A stretch of 64,000 nt of DNA from Pollutimonas sp036675275 (GTDB taxonomy: Bacteria; Pseudomonadota; Gammaproteobacteria; Burkholderiales; Burkholderiaceae_B), in NCBI GenBank assembly GCA_036675275.1, contig JAKFFG010000006.1, positions 124,001-188,000 of the forward strand, given 5' to 3'. Of this stretch, positions 42,163-54,000 are shown in pieces. Below the pieces are notes generated by a model that was not told where the DNA came from, did no database searches, and saw only the letters and a list, made by a program, of their open reading frames with translations. Made by a program: the position numbers and the translations under genes. Within the stretch, counting starts at the first letter, position 1. Each line of letters opens with the position of its first letter.

Positions 42163-43368
42163 ATGACAACTCAAGCTTTCATTTGCGATGCTGTTCGCAC
42201 ACCTTTTGGCCGCTACGGCGGTGCCCTTGCTTCGGTCCGTACCGATGATCTGGGCGCCGTTCCGCTCAAGGCCCTGATGCAGCGTAATCCCGATGTGGAC
42301 TGGACTCGTGTCGACGACACCTTGTTCGGTTGCGCCAATCAGGCCGGCGAAGACAATCGCAACGTGGCCCACATGGCCAGTCTGTTGGCTGGCCTGCCTA
42401 TCGAAGTCCCCGGCGCCACTATCAACCGACTGTGCGGATCAGGCCTTGATGCCATTGGTTCCGCGGCGCGCGCCATCCGTTCGGGCGATGCGCAATTTGT
42501 CATCGCCGGCGGGGTGGAGAGCATGAGCCGCGCGCCATTCGTCATGGGCAAAGCCGAAACCGCGTTTTCCCGCAGTGCCTCGGTTTACGACACCACGATA
42601 GGCTGGCGTTTCGTCAATAAATTGATGAAAGCGCAGTATGGTGTCGATTCCATGCCTGAAACCGCCGAGAACGTCGCCGACCAGTTCAAGGTCTCGCGCG
42701 CTGATCAAGACCTTTTTGCCTTGGCCAGCCAGAACAAGACTGCGGCGGCGCAATCGGCCGGCGTATTCAAATCGGAAATCGTTCCTGTCCTGATCGCCCA
42801 GAAAAAAGGCGACCCCATCGTGGTCGATACCGACGAACATCCGCGCCAGACCACACTGGAAAGTCTTGCACGTCTCAAGCCGGTTGTGCGTCCCGACGGC
42901 ACCGTGACCGCCGGCAACGCGTCAGGCGTGAACGATGGTGCTTGCGGCTTGCTGGTCGCCTCCGAATCCATGGCGCGCGAGCAGGGGCTTGTTCCCCGTG
43001 CGCGTGTCGTAGCGATGGCGACGGCCGGCGTCGAGCCGCGCATCATGGGCATCGGACCCGCGCCCGCATCCCAGAAGGTGTTGGCATTGGCCGGTCTTAC
43101 CATCGATCAAATGGACGTCATCGAATTGAACGAAGCGTTTGCCGCGCAAGGTCTGGCCGTAACCCGCTTGCTCGGCCTTGATGACAACGATCCACGCGTC
43201 AACCCCAACGGCGGCGCGATTGCGCTGGGCCATCCTCTAGGCGCCAGCGGTGCGCGTCTTGCCATTACCGCGGTAAACCAGTTGCACCGTACGGGCGGCC
43301 GCTATGCGCTGTGCACCATGTGCATTGGCGTGGGCCAGGGTATTGCCGTAATTCTGGAACGCGTATAA
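42163..43368 (+). CDS. pcaF: 3-oxoadipyl-CoA thiolase (PcaF-like)
   Basis: The 401-residue thiolase cleaves 3-oxoadipyl-CoA to succinyl-CoA and acetyl-CoA at the end of the beta-ketoadipate and phenylacetate routes. The active-site Cys is in 'TINRLCGSGLDAIGSAARA', the His in 'GGAIALGHPLGASGARL' and the second Cys in 'LCTMCIGVGQG'. 'VIAGGVESMSRAPFVMGK' is typical of the PcaF/PaaJ subgroup. No other aromatic-degradation genes are near, so the exact pathway is inferred. I start at ATG 42163, the family N-terminus. Confidence 0.9.
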   Translation: MTTQAFICDAVRTPFGRYGGALASVRTDDLGAVPLKALMQRNPDVDWTRVDDTLFGCANQAGEDNRNVAHMASLLAGLPIEVPGATINRLCGSGLDAIGSAARAIRSGDAQFVIAGGVESMSRAPFVMGKAETAFSRSASVYDTTIGWRFVNKLMKAQYGVDSMPETAENVADQFKVSRADQDLFALASQNKTAAAQSAGVFKSEIVPVLIAQKKGDPIVVDTDEHPRQTTLESLARLKPVVRPDGTVTAGNASGVNDGACGLLVASESMAREQGLVPRARVVAMATAGVEPRIMGIGPAPASQKVLALAGLTIDQMDVIELNEAFAAQGLAVTRLLGLDDNDPRVNPNGGAIALGHPLGASGARLAITAVNQLHRTGGRYALCTMCIGVGQGIAVILERV

Positions 43369-43379
43369 GTATGCCTTGA

Positions 43380-43417
43380 GGCGGCGCGCCGGTGCGCCGG
43401 TCCGCCGGCCCGCCGCC
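43380..43417. terminator. GC-rich hairpin between converging genes
   Basis: GGCGGCG at 43380-43386 pairs with CGCCGCC at 43411-43417, with further inner GC complementarity. It lies between the pcaF stop and the DUF192 stop and probably helps stop both converging transcripts. It has no T-run. Confidence 0.45.
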
Positions 43418-43438
43418 TATGAATTTCATGGCAAGATG

Positions 43439-43915
43439 TCAGGGCTTGGGCAGGTTCTTGACTGAAGCGCCGGCCTTTACTTGATGCCGGCGAAACCAGC
43501 CTTGCTCCATTTCGAGCGCATAGATTACCGGCCCTGTCGGGCAATGTGTGTCGAGACTGTGTGCCTGCATGTCGGCAATATTCACGATGATGCCCTGTGC
43601 ATCGATAAACGCGATGGACAGCGGCAATGGGGTGTTTTTCATCCAGAAGCACGGCATGCCGATTTTTTCGAAGACAAACAACATGCCGTGGTTGGGCGGC
43701 AGGCTTTGCCGCTGCATCAGTCCATGCGACCGGCTTTCATCTGTTGCTGCGACTTCTGCGCTGACTGGATGCGTACCCACTGTAAGCTGCGCAGTCGGCA
43801 GCAACATGCCTTGCGCCGTTGTAGCCCACAACCCGAGCCAAGCTATGGCAAACGCGGCGCAGGTGCGAAAAAAAACAGGGCCGGAAAGCCCTGTAAACAG
43901 ATAAAATTTATGCAT
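43439..43915 (-). CDS. DUF192 family secreted protein
   Basis: The 158-residue protein has a signal-like N-terminus ('FAIAWLGLWATTAQG') and the DUF192 core: 'TAQLTVGTHPVSAEVAATDE', 'SRSHGLMQRQSLPPNHGMLF' and 'CFWMKNTPLPLSIAFIDAQG'. Family function is unknown. The frame opens at 44005 but that part overlaps the cold-shock gene, so I choose ATG 43915, although it has no good ribosome site. A terminator of the cold-shock gene lies inside its first 20 codons, so the true start could be further down. Confidence 0.8.
   Translation of the reverse strand: MHKFYLFTGLSGPVFFRTCAAFAIAWLGLWATTAQGMLLPTAQLTVGTHPVSAEVAATDESRSHGLMQRQSLPPNHGMLFVFEKIGMPCFWMKNTPLPLSIAFIDAQGIIVNIADMQAHSLDTHCPTGPVIYALEMEQGWFRRHQVKAGASVKNLPKP
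43868..43894 (-). terminator. Terminator of the cold-shock gene inside the DUF192 5' end
   Basis: On the minus strand ACAGGGC and GCCCTGT form a perfect 7-bp stem with a 6-nt loop, followed by eight T. It lies 56 bp after the cold-shock stop and within the N-terminal codons of the DUF192 frame. Confidence 0.8.
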
Positions 43916-43949
43916 TGTTATTAATAGCAGACCCGGTTGTCGCGTGCGA

Positions 43950-44195
43950 TCAGGCGGCCGTAATATTGAGTGCCTGTTTGCCTTTCGGCCCTTGGGCAAT
44001 TTCAAAAGCGACTTTTTGACCTTCTTTCAGGGTTTTGAAGCCGTTCATCTGGATGGATGAAAAATGTGCGAAAAGGTCTTCGCCCCCGTTGTCAGGGGTA
44101 ATAAAGCCGAAACCCTTTGCATCGTTGAACCACTTGACGGTTCCTGTCAGCTTTTGGGTGTCCCCTGGTGCAGAGGTTGCGGTTGTATCAGACAT
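43950..44195 (-). CDS. Cold-shock (CspA-type) protein
   Basis: This 81-residue nucleic-acid chaperone has an extra 12-residue N-terminus before the cold-shock core: 'GTVKWFNDAKGFGFITPDNG' (RNP1 'KGFGFI') and 'EDLFAHFSSIQMNGFKTLKE' (RNP2 'DLFAHF'). It melts RNA secondary structure. It is divergent from clpS; the space between the two is 164 bp. A perfect terminator follows. Confidence 0.95.
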   Translation of the reverse strand: MSDTTATSAPGDTQKLTGTVKWFNDAKGFGFITPDNGGEDLFAHFSSIQMNGFKTLKEGQKVAFEIAQGPKGKQALNITAA

Positions 44196-44359
44196 ACGGA
44201 CTGCCTCTCGACTATAGTGTAGGGTTGAAACTTGACTACAAGGGTTAGCTTAAGCCTGCTCGATTCTGGCGTGCCAATACCATGTCTCAGCAGTCAGAAT
44301 ATCAGGATAATGCGCAATTACCGCTACACTCGTCAACTATGGAAACCACTAGTATTGTC

Positions 44360-44683
44360 ATGGCTACTCAAACCGAAAACCAATCCGATACGGTTCTGGA
44401 TCGTAAAACAGCCAAGCTTGCACCGCCGCCCATGTATCAAGTGGTGCTTCTGAATGACGATTACACGCCTATGGACTTCGTCGTGGTCGTATTGCAACGC
44501 ATTTTCGGAAAGACCGAGGACGAGGCGGCACGCATAATGCTGAAGGTTCATCATGAAGGCCGGGGAGTCTGCGGTGTGTATCCCCGAGACATCGCCGCCA
44601 CACGAGTTGAAATGGTGCGTCAGCTGGCCCACGCCCGCCAGCACCCCTTGCAATGCGTGATGGAGCCCGCACCTGAGGCTTAA
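44360..44683 (+). CDS. clpS: ATP-dependent Clp protease adaptor
   Basis: ClpS delivers N-end-rule substrates to ClpAP. The core is plain: 'PPPMYQVVLLNDDYTPMDFV' with the substrate-contact Asn-Asp, 'MLKVHHEGRGVCGVYPRDIA' with the conserved His pair. The first start in the frame is at 44282 and others lie at 44339 and 44360; I choose 44360 because the resulting 107 residues match family length, but no Shine-Dalgarno distinguishes them. It lies 200 bp upstream of clpA. Confidence 0.92.
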   Translation: MATQTENQSDTVLDRKTAKLAPPPMYQVVLLNDDYTPMDFVVVVLQRIFGKTEDEAARIMLKVHHEGRGVCGVYPRDIAATRVEMVRQLAHARQHPLQCVMEPAPEA

Positions 44684-44883
44684 CGCGATGCTTGCCGGCC
44701 TTGCCCGAGAGTGGTGGCGCAAGCGGCAAAAAGTACAGGTATAGTAAGGTTATCGGCGGTTCTTTTGATGCCGTCCGGTCACAGTAAGATAACTCTTTTA
44801 TTAATGTTGATACGCAAGGTCGATTTAGTCATAGAATAAGATTTATCGAATTGTTTGTCCGCTCCGATATGTATGGAGGAAGC

Positions 44884-47204
<2,321 letters not shown>

Positions 47205-47205
<1 letters not shown>

Positions 47206-48512
47206 TGGGTGAAGGCCCGGTAGTTGCCTGCCACCACTGCGCAACGCTGCATGAACGCACGCCTGTCGAGCCAGGCGCCATGGCCAAATGCACGCGTTGC
47301 GGCTACGTCTTGTACCGGCGTAGCGCGTTGCCTATTTCGGGCTGGCTTGCACTCGTCACCGGCGCTTTGCTTATTTTCGCGATCGCGAATTATTTCCCTG
47401 TCGCCATATTGAATATGCAGGGCCTGACCGTAAAGGCGTCTTTTCCGGGCGCCTTATGGCTCACGTGGGTTCAAGGCCACGAAATACTGGCCATCATGAC
47501 CGGTCTGTTCGGATTCTGGTTGCCATTCACTCAGCTGACGGTTTTGCTGTGGGCTTTGATGTCCATTCGATCCGCACGCTTGCCGGCCGATTTTCGGCAT
47601 GGCATGCGTTTCTTGCATATGCTGGAACCATGGAGCAACATGATACCGGTGTTGATGCTGGGCATGCTGGTCGCCATGGTGAAGTTCGCTGGACTGGCGA
47701 CCCTGGTTCCAGGACCCGGTCTATGGGCTTTTGCGCTTCTGGCCTTTCTGCTCACGGGTCTGAGCCGTGTCACGGCTGAACGCCTGTGGCGTTATGCCGA
47801 AGACGCCGGACTGGTGCTCGCATCAAAACCCGATATCACGGGCGACAGGCCGGCGGCATCGTGTACCGCTTGCGGCTATGTGCAAAATCTTCCGCCGGGC
47901 CAGGACGCATGCGCTTGTTCGCGGTGCAATGCCCGGATCCACGCGCGCAAACCGAATGTGTCGGCAAGGGTCTGGGCTCTTGTCATTGCAGCCAGCATTC
48001 TCTACATACCAGCCAATGTTCTACCCGTCATGCATGTGCGTACGGCGGCAGGCGACGGCGCCCATACGATATTGGGCGGCGTAATGCAACTGTGGTATCT
48101 GGGCTCCTGGGATCTCGCTCTTATTGTTTTCGTGGCCAGCGTTGTCGTGCCCATGACCAAGATACTGGCTCTGGTGGTGCTTATGCTCAATCGCCGGTGG
48201 CGAGGCCCCAGAATCCAACGTCAGCGTACGCGGCTTTATGAGCTGGTCGAGTTCATCGGGCAATGGTCCATGCTGGATGTCTTTGTAGTGGTGCTGATGT
48301 CCGCCATGGCCAATTTTCCAGGTGTATCCCAGGTTATCGCCGGACCGGGCGCAGCGAGTTTTGGCCTGGTCGTCATTCTCACCATGTTGGCGGCAATGAG
48401 CTATGATCCGCGTCGCGGCTGGGATCGGCAAACCGAAATGCAACATTCCCGCACGATACAATTGCGTCGTGGCTCCTCTCGGCAGGCAGCGCCTGGCACA
48501 ACGCAGTCTTAA
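47205..48512 (+). CDS. pqiA: PqiA-type membrane protein
   Basis: The 435-residue protein has two PqiA modules, each with a zinc motif and four membrane helices: 'CHHC'/'CTRC' near the start and 'CTACGYV'/'CSRC' in the middle. It is part of the Pqi (Mce-like) lipid transport and envelope stress system. ATG overlaps the clpA stop by one base, so it may be read through from clpA; pqiB and pqiC follow. Confidence 0.94.
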
Positions 48513-48521
48513 GAGAATCGT

Positions 48522-50231
48522 ATGACAGACCATAAAACGGCGCCTGGCTCCCCTTCAACACCGCCTGGCGAACCGGCTCGCGACAGCGCAACGACACGCA
48601 GCACATCGGGCTTGCCCAAGCCGGATGTGAAACCACCGCGCGAGGCGCGCTTCTCCTGGATATGGCTGGTTCCGCTGATAGCGGCATTGGTCGGCGTGTC
48701 CTTGCTGGTGCGGAACTGGCTGCATACCGGCCCAACGGTCACCATCAGTTTTGAGTCCGCCGACGGGCTGGAGGTAGGGCAGACCAAGGTCCGCTACAAA
48801 GACGTAGTCATCGGGGAGGTCACCGAGATCAAAGTGGCCCCCGACCGGACGAAAGTCTTGGTCGATGCTCAACTGAACCGTGAGGGATCGTCATACATCA
48901 CACACGAAGGCACCCGTTTCTGGGTGGTGCGTCCCCGCCTGGGCATCAGCGGTGTCTCGGGCCTAGGGACCTTGCTGTCCGGTGCTTACATCGGCGTCGA
49001 TTCCGTCGCAACCGACCCCGAGGCTGACGAAGGCGAGCCGGTCTACGAATTCACCGGGCTGGAAAAGCCGCCCGAAATCGCCAGCGGGCGTGCCGGAACC
49101 CGTTACACCTTGCTCGCCCCGGATCTTGGTTCGCTGGAAATCGGCTCTCCCGTTTACTACCGGCGTATCGAGGTTGGTCAGGTGGTGGGCTACGACCTCG
49201 ATGAGAGTGGTAGAGGGGTGGCCATTCAGGTCTTCGTCGACAAGCCCAACGACAAGTTCGTTACCGAGAACACGCGTTTCTGGAATGCCAGCGGCATCAA
49301 CGTATCCCTCAGCGCGGATGGCTTCAATGTGCAGACCGGTTCCATCGTATCGGTCATGGCCGGGGGTGTGGCATTTGCGGCGCCCGACGATGACGCCCAG
49401 GTGGAACCTGCCGGTGCTGACCATGTGTTTACGCTTGCGGATACGCGGGTCAATGCCATGTCGGATCCCGACGGTTCGCCTATGAGTATTGAATTGAAGT
49501 TCACTCAGTCGGTGCGCGGCTTGAAAGTCGGGGCGCCGATAGAATTCCGCGGACTCGAACTCGGACAGGTGGTGGACATCGACCTGGAATTCGATGCAGA
49601 AAAGAAGCTCTTTTATGCTTTGGTGAAGGGCGAGTTATTTCCTTTGCGTTTTGGCGCTGCCTACCAGAATGTGATCAAGCACGATCCCGCGGCTCAGGAG
49701 CCGGGGCTGGATCTACTGCGATTCATGGTCGAGCGCGGATTGCGCGCGCAAATGCGAGCCGCCAATCTGCTGACCGGCCAGCAATATGTCGCGCTTGAGT
49801 TCTACCCCGATGCTGAGCCTGTGTCAGTCGACAGCAAGTCAACTCCTATGGAGCTGCCCACGATTGCCGGCGACTTCGACCGCCTGCAGCAACAAATCAG
49901 CAGTATCGTAGCCAAGATAGACACCATCCCGTTCGAAGGCATCAGCAACGATCTGCGTACGAGCCTCAAGTCCGTTACCAAACTCGTCCAGAGCCTCGAC
50001 GGCAAGGTCGCACCTCAGGCCAGCGCGATGCTGAAGGCTGCCCAAGGTTCTCTCAGACGGATCGATAAATTACTGGCTCCTGATTCGTCGATGAATGACA
50101 ACATCGACAACAGCTTGCGCGAGATCAGCGCGGCTGCGAAGTCGCTGCGTGCTCTGGCCGATTATCTGCAAACCCACCCGACGGCGATTTTGCGCGGACC
50201 CGCCCGCGATCCCGTACCCGTCAGCCCGTAG
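48522..50231 (+). CDS. pqiB: PqiB, MCE-domain envelope protein
   Basis: The 569-residue protein has an N-terminal membrane anchor ('WIWLVPLIAALVGVSLLVRN') and three MCE domains ('TVTISFESADGLEVGQTKVR', 'RYTLLAPDLGSLEIGSPVYY' and 'LKFTQSVRGLKVGAPIEFRG'), then a helical C-terminus. It forms a periplasmic tube between the membranes. It follows pqiA by 9 bp and leads into pqiC. Confidence 0.95.
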   Translation: MTDHKTAPGSPSTPPGEPARDSATTRSTSGLPKPDVKPPREARFSWIWLVPLIAALVGVSLLVRNWLHTGPTVTISFESADGLEVGQTKVRYKDVVIGEVTEIKVAPDRTKVLVDAQLNREGSSYITHEGTRFWVVRPRLGISGVSGLGTLLSGAYIGVDSVATDPEADEGEPVYEFTGLEKPPEIASGRAGTRYTLLAPDLGSLEIGSPVYYRRIEVGQVVGYDLDESGRGVAIQVFVDKPNDKFVTENTRFWNASGINVSLSADGFNVQTGSIVSVMAGGVAFAAPDDDAQVEPAGADHVFTLADTRVNAMSDPDGSPMSIELKFTQSVRGLKVGAPIEFRGLELGQVVDIDLEFDAEKKLFYALVKGELFPLRFGAAYQNVIKHDPAAQEPGLDLLRFMVERGLRAQMRAANLLTGQQYVALEFYPDAEPVSVDSKSTPMELPTIAGDFDRLQQQISSIVAKIDTIPFEGISNDLRTSLKSVTKLVQSLDGKVAPQASAMLKAAQGSLRRIDKLLAPDSSMNDNIDNSLREISAAAKSLRALADYLQTHPTAILRGPARDPVPVSP

Positions 50232-50238
50232 GATGACA

Positions 50239-50880
50239 ATGAATTTAAGTCGAATCTTTTATTTCGCATTGCTGGCCGCAGGCCTGTCTGCTTGCGCAAC
50301 GCCTGCAAGGCATTACTACACCTTGTTGCCCGCCTCGACGGTCACCGAGTCCGTGAGCCGGGATACCAGGCCATCGCCCAAGTTCGCGATCAGTGTCCAG
50401 CCTGTCGTTCTGCCCGAGCAAGTCGATCGTCCTCAAATCGTGATAAGCGACGCGGACGCTGCGCAGGTCACACCGCTGAATAGCGCATTGTGGGCGTCGC
50501 CCCTGGCTGACGAGATACGGAATGCCTTGTCCTATGAGTTGTCGCAGCAGCTTGGGGTATTGGATGTGGCATCCGGCGGAACGCCGGAATCCTTGCCGAT
50601 CTGGAAAGTGTCCCTGACGGTGCAGCGGTTTGACTCACTCTATAACCAACGCGCAGTGCTCGATGCGACATGGCGCCTTGCGCCTGTCCACCAATCGGGC
50701 AAGAAAACGGTAATATGCCGCGCGGAAGTGCAAGTTCCAGTGGAAGCCGGGATGTCGGCGTTGGTGGCCGGGCATCAGGAGGCGCTTAAAAAGCTTGCTT
50801 CGGTGATTGCGGCACAGCTGACAAAGCCCGCCGGCCATATCGCGGTTGACGGGCTGGAAGATAAAGGTTGTACCTCTTGA
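50239..50880 (+). CDS. pqiC: PqiC, outer-membrane lipoprotein
   Basis: The 213-residue protein has a lipoprotein signal with lipobox 'LSAC' (Cys about 18) and a DUF330/PqiC body ('YYTLLPASTVTESVS', 'FAISVQPVVLPEQVDRPQIV', 'VSLTVQRFDSLYNQRAVLDA'). It anchors the Pqi complex to the outer membrane. The ATG at 50239 is favoured by AGGA at a 5-nt spacing; another ATG at 50233 overlaps the site. Confidence 0.9.
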   Translation: MNLSRIFYFALLAAGLSACATPARHYYTLLPASTVTESVSRDTRPSPKFAISVQPVVLPEQVDRPQIVISDADAAQVTPLNSALWASPLADEIRNALSYELSQQLGVLDVASGGTPESLPIWKVSLTVQRFDSLYNQRAVLDATWRLAPVHQSGKKTVICRAEVQVPVEAGMSALVAGHQEALKKLASVIAAQLTKPAGHIAVDGLEDKGCTS

Positions 50881-50921
50881 TCCAAATTTGCCGCTAGGGT
50901 TAACCATAGTACCGAAAAAGG

Positions 50922-50927
50922 TGCAAC
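50922..50927 (-). promoter_or_regulatory. Candidate PutA operator (GTTGCA)
   Basis: TGCAAC at 50922-50927 is the inverted form of GTTGCA, the core PutA-binding motif known from E. coli. It lies in the 150-bp region upstream of putA, whose product has the DNA-binding ribbon-helix-helix domain. Confidence 0.4.
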
Positions 50928-51030
50928 CTGTTTAGTATTCCTGCTGGCCCCAACTGGGGTTTCAAGGCAAGCTCAAGATAGCCCAAGCGGGCCTCTTGCT
51001 TTGTGATAATGGAAATACAGGAACACGGTC

Positions 51031-54000
51031 ATGGCAACAACCACGCTGGGCGTCAAGGTCGACGAAACGCTGCGCGAGCGGCTGAAAATCGCAGCCGCTA
51101 AGCTGGGATGCACACCACATTGGCTGCATAAGCAGGCTGTACTGGCCTATATCGATGCCGTCGAGCGCGGACAGCTTCCAGCAGAAATTTCTTACCTTGC
51201 CGACGATGTGGAAGCCGACGGCGACATTGCGGCGGCGCCTGAGCCGGTCCTGCCTTTCTACGAGTTTGCCCAGGACGTACAGCCCCAATCGGTGTTGCGG
51301 GCAGCCATTACATCTGCCTATCGCCGGCCCGAAACGGAGTGTCTTCCTGTCTTGCTGGACCAGGCTCGCTCCGCCCACTCCCAGGAAGTCCATGTTCTGG
51401 CGCGCCGATTGGTAGAGGCGTTGCGCGGCAAGCGCAAGGGCGGCGGCGTCGAAGGCCTTATCCAGGAGTTCTCCTTGTCCAGCCAGGAAGGCGTGGCGCT
51501 GATGTGCCTGGCCGAAGCCCTGCTGCGCATACCCGACCGGGCGACCCGCGATGCGCTCATACGCGACAAAATCAGCCACGGAGACTGGCGCTCCCATATG
51601 GGCGAGTCCCCGTCTTTATTTGTCAATGCGGCGACATGGGGGCTGATGCTCACGGGCAAACTGGTCAGTGTCAACAGCGAGCAGTCTCTTTCCAAGGCCC
51701 TGACGCGGCTTATCGGCAAGGGCGGAGAGCCGCTGATCCGCAAAGGCGTCAACATCGCCATGCGCATGATGGGCGAGCAGTTCGTCACCGGACAGACCAT
51801 TTCGGCCGCTATCGCCAATAGCCGAAAACTGGAAGACAAGGGCTTCCGATACTCCTACGATATGCTGGGCGAGGCGGCCACCACCGCCGATGACGCGCAA
51901 CGATATTATGTTTCCTACGAACAGGCCATACATGCCATCGGCAAGGCCTCGCAAGGCCGCGGCATTTACGAAGGCCCGGGTATTTCCATAAAGCTTTCTG
52001 CGCTGCACCCGCGGTATTCGCGGGCCCAGCGCGAACGCGTCATGGCGGAGCTTCTCCCGCGTATGACGGCGTTGGCCAAGCTGGCGCGCAGTTACGACAT
52101 TGGGCTGAATATCGACGCCGAAGAGGCGGACCGCCTGGAAATTTCGCTCGATCTCCTGGAAGCCTTGTGCTTCGATCCAGAGCTTTCGGGCTGGAACGGC
52201 ATTGGTTTTGTCATCCAGGCCTATCAAAAGCGCGCACCGTTCGTCATCGACTATGTCATTGATCTCGCCCAACGCAGCGGCCATCGCATCATGGTGCGCC
52301 TGGTCAAGGGCGCGTACTGGGATACGGAAATCAAACGCGCCCAGGTGGACGGGTTGGAGGGCTATCCGGTTTACACGCGCAAGCTCTATACCGATGTTTC
52401 CTATCTCGCTTGTGCGCGCAAGCTGTTGGCGGCGCCGCAATCGGTTTTCCCGCAATTTGCCACGCATAACGCGCACACCTTGTCGGCCATTTACTATATG
52501 GCAGGGCAAAACTACTATCCCGGCCAGTACGAGTTCCAGTGCCTGCACGGTATGGGCGAGCCGCTATACGACGAGGTCACCGGCCCCCTGGCGCAAGGCA
52601 AGTTGAACCGGCCCTGCCGTATCTACGCTCCGGTTGGAACGCATGAAACGCTGTTGGCGTATCTGGTGCGCCGGCTGCTGGAAAACGGTGCAAATACTTC
52701 ATTCGTAAACCAGATCGGCGACGAGACGATCGCTGTCGATTCGCTCGTTGCCGATCCCGTGCAGTCGGCGCTACGTATCCAGCCCCTCGGTTCGCCTCAC
52801 GACAAAATTCCACTGCCGCGCCATTTGCTCGAACAAGTCGACGGCCGGCTGAATTCCGCAGGCATGGACCTGTCCAACGAGCAGCGGCTGGGATCGTTGT
52901 CGGCAGCGCTTCTGAATAGCGCAAGTCAGTTATGGCGCGCAGCACCGATGCTGGGCGACGACAACACAATATGGCACGAAGCGCGTGCGCAAGCAGTGCG
53001 CAATCCAGCGAACCGCCGGGACGTGGTGGGAGAAGTCATCGAGGCCAACGAGGCCGAAGTGCAGATGGCTTTGGCGGCGGCAGTCCATACTGCTCCCATC
53101 TGGCAGGCAACCCCGGTGGGCGAGCGCGCGCAGTGTCTTGTGCGGGCGGCGCAGATACTGGAAGACGAGATGCAGCCCTTGCTGGGATTGATCGTTCGCG
53201 AAGCCGGAAAGTCGCTTTCCAATGCCATAGCCGAGGTGCGCGAAGCGGTCGACTTCCTGCGTTATTACGCAGCCCAGATCGAGACTGCGTTCTCCAACGA
53301 TACGCATCGTCCATTGGGCCCTGTTCTGTGCATCAGCCCCTGGAATTTTCCGCTGGCTATTTTTACAGGGCAGGTGGCGGCAGCACTTGCGGCCGGGAAT
53401 CCGGTTTTGGCCAAGCCGGCTGAGCAAACTTCTCTGATTGCCGCGGCGGCGGTGGGCATACTGCGCCGTGCGGGCGTACCGGCGGGCGCTGTCCAGCTTC
53501 TGCCCGGCCAAGGCGAAACAGTCGGTGCCGCGCTGATCGCGAGCCGCGAGGTGCGCGGCGTCATGTTCACCGGTTCTACCGATGTCGCGCGACTCATCTC
53601 CAGGACGCTCGCCCAACGCCTGGATGATGCCGGGCATCCCATCCCGCTGATCGCTGAAACGGGTGGGCAGAACGCCATGGTGGTGGATTCATCGGCCCTG
53701 GCTGAACAGGTCGTATTCGATGTGTTGACCTCTGCCTTTGACTCGGCTGGACAACGTTGTTCGGCGCTGCGCGTGCTGTGCGTCCAGCAGGATTGCGCTG
53801 ACCATGTGCTTACCATGTTGCGCGGCGCCATGAAAGAATTGAAAGTCGGTCGCACCGATATCCTGTCCGCCGATGTCGGGCCGGTCATCGATGTACAGGC
53901 GCAAGCCGACATCCAAGCCTATATCAAGGCCATGCGCGATGCGGGCCATCGGGTAGACCAGCTTGCGCTGGATGATCAATGCCTGCATGGATCCTTCGTC

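Noticed and set aside
51616..52548. 310-residue minus-strand frame opposite putA
   Set aside because: Antisense shadow within a certain gene.
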